Assembly: GCF_003852315.1 (NCBI RefSeq)
Contig: NZ_CP027762.1
Coordinates: forward strand, 4,569,501-4,633,500
DNA: 64,000 bases
Direction: 5' to 3'
Source of the DNA: Pseudomonas sp. LBUM920
GTDB taxonomy: Bacteria > Pseudomonadota > Gammaproteobacteria > Pseudomonadales > Pseudomonadaceae
The translations under genes were made by a program, and so were the position numbers. The first letter of the stretch is position 1. Every line of letters begins with the position of its first letter. The notes below the pieces were generated by a model. It worked only from the letters and a program-made list of their open reading frames with translations, did no database searches and was not told where the DNA came from. Positions 26,153 to 33,700 of this stretch are shown here, piece after piece.

Positions 26153-26164
26153 GTGGGCCTGTGT

Positions 26165-26767
26165 TCAGTCCAGCATCGCCACATGTTTTGGATGGCTGGC
26201 CACACGCTTGAGCCACGCCTGCACCGCCGGGTATGGCGTCAGGTCAAAACCCCCTTCGTGGGCCACGTGGGTGTAGGCATACAGCGCGATATCGGCAATC
26301 GAATATCGCTCGCCCACCAGGTAGGGCGTGGCTTGCAACTGACGCTCCATCACCCTCAAGGCCTTGTAGCCGCCCTTATGGGTGGTTTTGTATTCCTCCA
26401 GTCGGTCTTCCGGCATGTTCAGGTAGAACTGGATAAACCGCGCCACCGCGATATACGGCTCATGGCTGTATTGCTCGAAAAACTGCCATTGCAGCACTTG
26501 GGTACGCAGGCGCGGCTCCGCCGGCAGAAACTCGCTGCCGTCCGCCAGGAAGTTGAGGATCGCGTTGGATTCCCACAGGCAGGTGCCATCTTCCAGTTCC
26601 AGCACCGGGATCTTGCCATTGGGGTTCTTGGCCAGGAATTCAGCGGTCTGGGTGTCGCCCTTGAGAATATCGACATCAATCCATTGGTACTCGATGCCCA
26701 ACAGATTGAGCATCAACTTGACCTTGTAGCAGTTGCCCGACTTGTAATCGCCATAAACCTTGTACAT
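26165..26767 (-). CDS. Glutathione S-transferase family protein
   Basis: A 200-residue GST: MYKVYGDYKSGNCYKVKLML begins the thioredoxin-like domain, KNPNGKIPVLELEDGTCLWE holds the cis-Pro and the glutathione-binding ES, and the helical C-terminal domain contains LVGERYSIADIALYAYTHVA, the N-capping motif of GSTs. Glutathione conjugation or reduction is expected in the cytoplasm; the substrate is unknown. AAGGGGAG precedes ATG 26767. It begins 10 bases after the aminotransferase stop on the same strand, so the two form an operon. Confidence 0.9.
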   Translation of the reverse strand: MYKVYGDYKSGNCYKVKLMLNLLGIEYQWIDVDILKGDTQTAEFLAKNPNGKIPVLELEDGTCLWESNAILNFLADGSEFLPAEPRLRTQVLQWQFFEQYSHEPYIAVARFIQFYLNMPEDRLEEYKTTHKGGYKALRVMERQLQATPYLVGERYSIADIALYAYTHVAHEGGFDLTPYPAVQAWLKRVASHPKHVAMLD

Positions 26768-26777
26768 GGGGCTCCCC

Positions 26778-27944
26778 TTATGCCGCTTGCGCGTGCTGTG
26801 CTTGACGGACCACCGCGGCCAGGCGCTTGAGACCTTCGTCCAGACGGGCCGGGTCGATATGGCTGAAATTGAGGCGCAACGAGCCGAAGTGTTGATCGGG
26901 CTCGGAAAAGAACGGTTCACCAGGCATGAACGCGACGTCCTGATCCAATGCTTGCGCCAACAAGGTGCGGGTGTCGAGCGGTTGTTTCAAGGTCAGCCAG
27001 AAGAATAATCCGCCCTGAGGCGTCTGCCAGTCAGCCAGATCGCCAAAATGACGCTCCAGCGCGGCCTGGAATGCATCGCGGCGCTCGCGGTAAAAGCGGC
27101 GCAGTTCCGCCAGGTGCTGCTGGTACTTCTGGGTGCCGATCCACTGCATGGCCTGCCACTGGCCGACGCGGTTGGTGTGCAGGTCGGCCGATTGCTTGAG
27201 CTTGAGCAGATGCGGGAACAGATCCGGGCTGGCGATCAGGTAGCCGACGCGCAGGCCCGGCAGCAGGGTCTTGGAGACGGTGCCGGTGTAGATCCAGCTG
27301 GCTTTTTTCAGGCGCCCGGCGATGGGCTGCGCACTGGCGCCGTCAAAGGTCAGTTCGCGGTAGGGTTCGTCTTCGATCAGGGTGACGCCGAACTCATCGA
27401 GCAACGCGGCGACGGCAGCGCGCTTGGCCTCGCTGTAGCGTACGGCCGAAGGGTTCTGGAACGTCGGAATCAGATAGATGAACGCCGGGCGATGGCGTTC
27501 AAGGAGGGTGCGCAAGGTGCAAAGGTGGGGACCGTCGGCCTCCAGTTGCACGGTCAGGCAATCGGCGCCGAACAGTTGGAAGATCTGCAACGCCGCCAGG
27601 TAAGTCGGGCCTTCCAGCAGAACCTTGGTGCCTTTGTCGATATACAGTTTGGCGGCCAGGTCCAGGGTTTGCTGGGAACCGCTGACCACCAGCACCTGGC
27701 TCGCCTGGCACGGTACGCCCAACGCGCGGGCCTGGGCGGCGAGCAGTTCGCGCAACTGCGGTTCGCCTTCGCTCATGCCATATTGGCCGATGGTGACCGG
27801 CATGCTGTCCCAGTTCAGTGCGGGCAGCATGGCTTCGGCCGGTAGGCCACCGGCGAACGACATCACTTCCGGGCACTGGGCTGCGGCAAGGATTTCACGG
27901 ATCAAGGAGCTTTTGAGGCGCGTAACACGTTCAGAGAAGGCCAT
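26778..27944 (-). CDS. PLP-dependent aminotransferase (class I/II)
   Basis: A 388-residue fold-type I aminotransferase of the group related to 2-aminoadipate/aromatic transaminases: PEVMSFAGGLPAEAMLP near the start, LVVSGSQQTLDLAAKLYIDK, IEDEPYRELTF, and the PLP-lysine segment GTVSKTLLPGLRVGY at about residue 230. I chose ATG 27944 because homologous proteins begin MAFSERVTRL; an in-frame ATG at 27968 adds eight residues. It is divergent from a MarR regulator, with two palindromic operators in the control region, and is followed by a GST gene. Confidence 0.87.
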   Translation of the reverse strand: MAFSERVTRLKSSLIREILAAAQCPEVMSFAGGLPAEAMLPALNWDSMPVTIGQYGMSEGEPQLRELLAAQARALGVPCQASQVLVVSGSQQTLDLAAKLYIDKGTKVLLEGPTYLAALQIFQLFGADCLTVQLEADGPHLCTLRTLLERHRPAFIYLIPTFQNPSAVRYSEAKRAAVAALLDEFGVTLIEDEPYRELTFDGASAQPIAGRLKKASWIYTGTVSKTLLPGLRVGYLIASPDLFPHLLKLKQSADLHTNRVGQWQAMQWIGTQKYQQHLAELRRFYRERRDAFQAALERHFGDLADWQTPQGGLFFWLTLKQPLDTRTLLAQALDQDVAFMPGEPFFSEPDQHFGSLRLNFSHIDPARLDEGLKRLAAVVRQAQHAQAA

Positions 27945-27977
27945 AAGGTCACCGGTGGCAAAGCGCATGAAAAATAC

Positions 27978-28034
27978 GTCAAACTGCTTGACCGAAATTA
28001 CGACGACTTGAGTAGATACGTCAATATGCTTGAC
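27978..28034. promoter_or_regulatory. Twin palindromic operators of the MarR regulator
   Basis: Two perfect inverted repeats GTCAA-N5-TTGAC lie at 27978-27992 and 28020-28034, with centres 42 bases (four helical turns) apart. They overlap TTGAC-containing -35-like elements in both directions: on the plus strand TTGACC at 27988 with TAGATA near 28013; on the minus strand TTGACG with TAATTT after 18 bases. The second operator contains the ATG of the MarR gene. Repression of both divergent genes by the MarR protein is the natural inference. Confidence 0.75.
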
Positions 28035-28460
28035 CTTAAAACCCAGAACAGCCAGCAACAAGCCATGGAAGCGTTCTTTTTCGGCTACCAGGCTTTTACC
28101 GCCAAGGCCGACGACATGCTCGAGCGCCGAGGCTTGAGCCGTGTGCACCAGCGCATCGTGTTTTTTATCGCGCGCTACCCCGCCTTGAGCGTGAAGCAAC
28201 TGCTGGAGTTGCTCGGCGTGAGCAAGCAGGCGTTGAACATGCCGTTGCGACAGCTGCAGGAAATGCACTTGGTAAACAGCGTGGCCTCCGAGGCTGACAA
28301 GCGTAAACGCCTGTTGGAATTGAGCGAGGAAGGCCAGCGCTTCGAGCAGTCCTTGCGCCGTGAACAGGTGAAATTGTTGCAGCGCGCCTTCAGCGAAGCC
28401 GGCGAAGACGCGGTCGCGGGATGGCTGGCGGTGAATCAGGCGCTGAGTGCCGCGAATTAG
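28026..28460 (+). CDS. MarR-family transcriptional regulator
   Basis: A 144-residue protein with a MarR winged helix: GLSRVHQRIVFFIARYPALS, then VKQLLELLGVSKQALNMPLR (recognition helix) and the wing LVNSVASEADKRKRLLELSE with the conserved DxRxR-like pattern. It is divergent from the aminotransferase-GST operon. ATG 28026 has no ribosome binding site and sits within the second palindromic operator; the -10-like TAGATA is only about 8 bases upstream, so the mRNA may be leaderless. TTG 28008 and an internal ATG near 28065 are alternatives. Confidence 0.83.
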   Translation: MLDLKTQNSQQQAMEAFFFGYQAFTAKADDMLERRGLSRVHQRIVFFIARYPALSVKQLLELLGVSKQALNMPLRQLQEMHLVNSVASEADKRKRLLELSEEGQRFEQSLRREQVKLLQRAFSEAGEDAVAGWLAVNQALSAAN

Positions 28461-28499
28461 CCTTTCATCTTGTTTCGCATACACAACCGAAAACATTAT

Positions 28500-28527
28500 T
28501 TGCTTTATTTGTATACAAAAGCATAAT
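28500..28527 (+). promoter_or_regulatory. Promoter of the purine permease with GntR-type operator
   Basis: TTGCTT (28500-28505) and CATAAT (28522-28527) are 16 bases apart. The perfect palindrome TTTGTATACAAA (28508-28519) fills the spacer, a position suited to repression. The core TTGTATACAA recurs exactly at 36798-36807 before puuE. Confidence 0.68.
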
Positions 28528-28648
28528 TCGCTTCGTGCGAGTTCCTGACCTGTTGGTCAACAAAAACCCGCCAGTACCTCAAAGCGCTGTTGCCCACACC
28601 TGTGACCGGCGCTGGAAATAACAATAAAACTCTTGAGGAGTACTCGCT

Positions 28649-29995
28649 GTGGAAAGCCGCAAATCCGAAGCCCCAACGCTGGACCTCTCCCCGCCGCACG
28701 GCGGCTGGCTGGAACGCCTGTTCAAACTGCGTTTGCATGGCACCACAGTGAAGACCGAACTGATCGCCGGCCTCACCACGTTCATCACCATGGCCTACAT
28801 CATCTTCGTCAACCCGAACATCATGGCCGATGCCGGCATCGACCACGGTGCGGCGTTTGTCGCCACGTGCATCGCCGCTGCGCTCGGTTGCCTGTTGATG
28901 GGCCTTTACGCCAACTGGCCCGTGGGCCTGGCGCCGGGCATGGGTTTGAACGCGTTTTTCACCTACACCGTGGTCGGCACCATGGGCTATCACTGGGAAA
29001 CGGCGCTGGGCGCGGTGTTTGTTTCCGGGGTGTTGTTCATGGGCCTGACCCTGTCCCGTGTGCGTGAGTGGCTGCTCAACAGTATTCCCGTCAGCCTGCG
29101 CCACGCCATGGGCGCCGGTGTCGGTCTGTTTCTAGGGGTGATCGGCCTGAAAACCGCCGGCATCATCGTCGACAGCCCGGCCACGCTGATCAAGCTGGGG
29201 TCGCTGCACCAGCCCGCGCCACTGCTGGCGGCGGTGTGCTTTTTGCTGATCGCGATCCTCAGTTACCACCGGGTGTTTGGCGCAATCCTCATCAGCATCA
29301 TCGCGGTCACCCTGGCCGGTTGGGGCCTGGACCTGGTGCACTACAACGGCATCCTCTCCACCCCGCCCAGCCTGGCGCCGACCTGGATGGCCATGGACAT
29401 CAAAGGTGTATTCAATGTCAGCATGATCAGCGTCGTGTTTGCATTTCTTTTTGTACACATGTTCGACACTGCCGGTACACTGATGGGCGTTGCGCAACGC
29501 GCCGGACTGGTGGGCGCCGATGGCAAGATTCATAACCTGTCCCGCGCGCTGAAGGCCGACAGTGCCTCCAGCGTGTTTGGCGCCATGGTCGGCGTGCCGC
29601 CGGTGACCAGCTATGTGGAAAGTGCTGCCGGTGTGGCCGCGGGCGGTCGCACCGGGTTGACCGCCGTGACCGTGGGCGTGCTGTTTGTGGCGGCAATGTT
29701 TTTCGCGCCCTTGGCCGGCATGATTCCCGCCTATGCCACCGCCGGTGCGCTGATTTACGTCGCCATGCTGATGATGGCGAGCATGGCCCATATCAATTGG
29801 GACGAAGCCACCGACAGCATCCCCGCCATCGTGACCGCGATCATGATGCCGCTGACGTTCTCGGTCGCCGACGGTATCGCGCTGGGCTTCATCACGTATG
29901 TGGCGCTCAAGGCCGGCACCGGCAAGTACCGCGAGATTTCCATCAGCCTGTGGGTGCTGTGCGCGATTTTCATCGCGAAGTTTATCTTCCTGTAG
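28649..29995 (+). CDS. NCS2-type purine permease (AzgA/GhxP-like)
   Basis: A 448-residue inner-membrane permease with about 12 helices. Family segments are LIAGLTTFITMAYIIFVNP, the motif GLAPGMGLNAFFTYTVVGTM, FDTAGTLMGVAQRAGL, and GVPPVTSYVESAAGVAAGGR. These place it in the AzgA group, which transports hypoxanthine, guanine or adenine with protons. GTG 28649 is the start, with GAGGAG 11 bases upstream. The TTGTATACAA palindrome in its promoter links it to the purine-degradation cluster from 36106 on. A terminator hairpin follows. Confidence 0.92.
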   Translation: MESRKSEAPTLDLSPPHGGWLERLFKLRLHGTTVKTELIAGLTTFITMAYIIFVNPNIMADAGIDHGAAFVATCIAAALGCLLMGLYANWPVGLAPGMGLNAFFTYTVVGTMGYHWETALGAVFVSGVLFMGLTLSRVREWLLNSIPVSLRHAMGAGVGLFLGVIGLKTAGIIVDSPATLIKLGSLHQPAPLLAAVCFLLIAILSYHRVFGAILISIIAVTLAGWGLDLVHYNGILSTPPSLAPTWMAMDIKGVFNVSMISVVFAFLFVHMFDTAGTLMGVAQRAGLVGADGKIHNLSRALKADSASSVFGAMVGVPPVTSYVESAAGVAAGGRTGLTAVTVGVLFVAAMFFAPLAGMIPAYATAGALIYVAMLMMASMAHINWDEATDSIPAIVTAIMMPLTFSVADGIALGFITYVALKAGTGKYREISISLWVLCAIFIAKFIFL

Positions 29996-30017
29996 TTCGC
30001 AGGAAACGGCCGAAAAC

Positions 30018-30042
30018 CGCCTCACCTTCGGGTGGGGCTTTT
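30018..30042 (+). terminator. Terminator after the purine permease
   Basis: Stem GCCTCACC/GGTGGGGC closed by a TTCG tetraloop and followed by a short T-run. It lies between the permease and LysE genes. Confidence 0.78.
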
Positions 30043-30062
30043 GTACGAATGGAGGACTGTAA

Positions 30063-30704
30063 ATGACCCTGGAAACCTGGCTGCTGTTCAGTGGCGCTGC
30101 ATTGATCGTGATACTGATCCCCGGCCCGCTGTCGCTGTTGATGATCAGCAACAGCCTGAACTACGGCCTGCGCCGTTCCTACCCGGCGTTTCTGGGCGGC
30201 GTGTTCGCCTCGATCTGCCTGTTGAGTGCCTCGGCATTAGGGCTGGGTGCGTTGCTGTTGGCCTCGGAGCAGTTGTTCAGCGCCCTGAAGGTTGTCGGTG
30301 CGCTGTACCTGTTTTACCTCGCCTGGCAGAGCTGGCAGCAATCGCGCCAACCGGCCCAGGGCGCCGTGGTGCCCCAGGCCGTGGCCACACCGCGTTTTCG
30401 CGCCTTGTTCGGTCGCGCATTTGTGCTGGGCGCCAGCAACCCCAAGGACATCCTGTTCTTTGCCGCCTTCTTGCCGCAGTTTCTCAGCAGCGAGCACGCG
30501 TTGCTGCCGCAATTGCTGATCATGATTGCCACCTGGACCGTACTCGACTTGCTGTGCAAGCTGGCCTATGGCCTGGGCGCCCATGGGGCAGCGCGCTACC
30601 TGCGCAGCGGCAGTGGCCAGAGCTGGTTCAACCGCGTCAGCGCCGCACTGTTCGGCGCCGCTGGCATGGTGTCGCTGATCAAGGCGAGGACGGGCTCACT
30701 TTGA
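30063..30704 (+). CDS. LysE family exporter
   Basis: A 213-residue LysE/RhtB-family inner-membrane exporter with six predicted helices. The signature region is IVILIPGPLSLLMISNSLNYGLR, and FGRAFVLGASNPKDILFFAAF is the conserved NPK-containing helix. Members export amino acids or related small molecules; the substrate is unknown. TGGAGG lies 8-13 bases before ATG 30063. Its last 26 bases overlap the 3' end of the convergent 1758-codon gene. Confidence 0.9.
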   Translation: MTLETWLLFSGAALIVILIPGPLSLLMISNSLNYGLRRSYPAFLGGVFASICLLSASALGLGALLLASEQLFSALKVVGALYLFYLAWQSWQQSRQPAQGAVVPQAVATPRFRALFGRAFVLGASNPKDILFFAAFLPQFLSSEHALLPQLLIMIATWTVLDLLCKLAYGLGAHGAARYLRSGSGQSWFNRVSAALFGAAGMVSLIKARTGSL

Positions 30705-33700
30705 CAAAGTAGACGCTCGGGCGGGCCGCCGGCGTGGTGGGCCATTGAATGCCGGCAACGATCCGAGCCAGGCGATTTTCGTTCATGGCGCTCTTGACGC
30801 CCATCAAGGCAACCGACCGGGGATGTGCGTTGATTGCGGCGTCAAACCAACGGTCCGTCAGCCTGGTTTCCAGCCTCACCGAGCCTTTCTCGATCCAGTG
30901 GATGGACACGTAGTACAGCGTGTTCGAAGGCGAGGAAGGATGGGTCGCGATCAACTCATGCGTCGGCTTTCGCCCATGCCTGAGTTGCAGCTCCTGCACG
31001 TTGAACCCCTGCTGCTCCAGCGCGCGCTTGACTGCGGCGCGCTGCGCCAAGATTCGCTGAGGCTTGACCTCACGACCGCCGGATTGCAACGCAGCGTCCA
31101 ACCCCGCGGCCCGGAAGTCGACGCGCGTGAAGCCCGGGGCCTTGCCTTCGTAACCGATGTGCAGCGACCTGCCCGTCCTTTCGGTGGGCCGTAACATTCT
31201 CAGTAAATCATCGGTCTGACCCGGCCCGTTGGGGGTCGAAACCAGCCAATTGTCCAGCGTCGAACGGATATTGAGCAGGTGCGTGGCCGTCGCCGAGCGC
31301 GAAGAGTCGGTCAGTTCAATCAGCCTTGCGGCGGCCAATGTCTGGCTGCGACGGGTCATGCTGGGAAACGCCTGCCCCACTGACTGCTCCAGCGGCCGGT
31401 CAAACAAAGGGGCATGCACCTGCCACTCACCCGATACGCTGCGTGATACCGGAATGGGCTGTTCGCCCATCGCAGTGCTGGTCCAACGTTCAATATCAAC
31501 ACGGGCCAGCGAAACCAGCGGCTCATTGCGGGTGATGAACGCGATGCCATTCCAGGGCGCATTGTCGCCCTGATGAAGCACCCTGTAATACCCCGCCCCC
31601 GATGCGGCGAGGCTGTCATATCGGGGCCCGATGTAGACCGCGTCGTAGGGAAAGCCCGGCGGCTCCCTGTGCACATGAAACGTGCCGAACGCCGAGAGGC
31701 CGGACACGTGCCCCGTCGCATCCTGAACACGCCACTCGAACCAATAGGGGTTGGGCGCCGGTGACCGATAAATGCGGTTTTGCGTGGCGGCGCGCACCGT
31801 GGGTGGCTGCCAGTCCGGTGGCGCCTGCACGGGCGCACGCCACGGGCTGAGCACCGTCGAGCTCGACCCCGCCACCGGCTGAGGCGCATCCGCACCCAGC
31901 AACCATTCCCTGGGCTGGTGCACGTGCACAATCAGTTCGTCTTGCCCTGGCGCCTGCCGGTTTTTCAGGCGCAACGCGTGTTCGTCGCCACGCCGGTAAA
32001 GCGGGTAATGGTGTGAGTCGTCCGCCACGAACAGCTCGCCATCCAGTACATACACGCCTTTTTCACCAACACCTTTCAATGCCACGGCCCCTTGAGGCAC
32101 CCCGTTGATCTTGAAACGCTCCAGCCCCTTGAGTTGAGCCACCGGTGGCGGCGCCAGGCGCTCAAGTCCGCGGGCCGTCATGCGCAGCCGATGGATACGC
32201 CCCAGCACTGCCCGCGTGGCCGGCCGCACCATTCGGGCCGCCGCCACCGGCATCCTCTTGGGGCCGGGAATAAAGTTAAGCAACACATCGATCGCCAGAA
32301 ACGTGCTCATAAAGCCCACATCGACCGCAGCGTGGGCGTCGCCAAAGCGGTGATAGCGCCGCGCCATAAGCAGCAGCTCATGGAATTGATTAAAAATCCC
32401 GTACAGCGGGCAGAAAAAACCCACCAGCGCCCGCGTACGTGTCTCGCTTTGCTCACCTAGGCGACGGGCCCGATAAGCCTGCAGCGCCTTGCCAGAATGG
32501 CTGGCGGCTTGCGTGCGGCGCTGCAGGTCAAGCACGCTGGCGTGGTAGAGCAATGCGCGAGCATCGCTGTGAGAGGTGGCGACAATCGCCAGCCAGCCCT
32601 GCGGGTCACTGGCAATCTGCTCACGGGCCTGGGCTTCAATCTCATCCAGCAACGCCGTCGGCTCCAGATGCTTGATGCTGAAGGAGCGAATAAAGCCGAG
32701 CCCCCGCCAAATCCCCTTCACCATAAAAAATGCAGGCGGCAGATCAAGTGTGCTGAACAGGTGACCTGGGCTATCGGCGCGGTCCGGATGATGGGTGATT
32801 GCCTCAAATGCCCAGCCAGGTGCGACTTGTCGCGCGAGCACTTTGGCGTTATCCGCCGATGCGCCGACACGGTTCAATGCGGCTTGGGCCTGTTGCAGGT
32901 CGCTGTACTCGGTGAGGACCCAGGCTTGCGGCGCATCGGGCCAGTAGACCACGCAACATTCGGAACGCTGGTCCTGCACCACCACAATGCCTGCGACATA
33001 GCGGTCGTGCTGCATCGTATGGCCCACCAGATGCACCACGTGCAGTTGCAACTCATGCTGGTTTTTCAGCAAGTCGGGCGGCATGCGGGCCGCCATGGCG
33101 GTGCTAAACACACTTTGCGCGTTCGCCGACAGCCCGCCTTGCCGCGCCAGGAACAGATGATGGTCAACGCCTGCGTGCAACGCGCGATTCAATAAGGGCG
33201 GGATGCGTGCTTCGCTGAGCGCGCGGTCGGTGCCGGCAGGCGGATAAAAAGCGCGGTTGATCAATGCGTCGTACTGCCCGCCGATGTCCAGCGAAGCGAC
33301 CATCTGGATCAAATAGCCGGCATTGAGCCGGTGTCGCCATTCAGGTTGCAGAAAGCGGGCGCGGTTCAATCGCCATTGCGTCCAGGGTGCCAGTGGGTCG
33401 AGGTTGTGCAGCGCCAATTGCAGCAGACTGAAGGAGGTACGCGTCGAGGTGGCAGTGAGGACAATGCCGCGATTGCCGACCGTGCAGCCGCTTGCCCATC
33501 CACAAAAGCGGCCATGAACATCGTCGGGCATTTCAATAAAAGGCTGGTCGATCAGCCACGACGCAGGGACACCGTCCTGCTGCAAACGGGCGGTCAAGGC
33601 ACGGCGGGCAAACGTGTCCAAATCGGGCAGGTGCTGCTCAAGCCGCGTCTGGAAGGCCAACGCACTGCTGAGGTAAAGACGCTGCGAACGTTTGAAGTCT

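Noticed and set aside
28461..28648. Purine riboswitch before the AzgA-type permease
   Set aside because: No purine-aptamer core or expression hairpin could be drawn; a palindromic operator within a promoter explains control.
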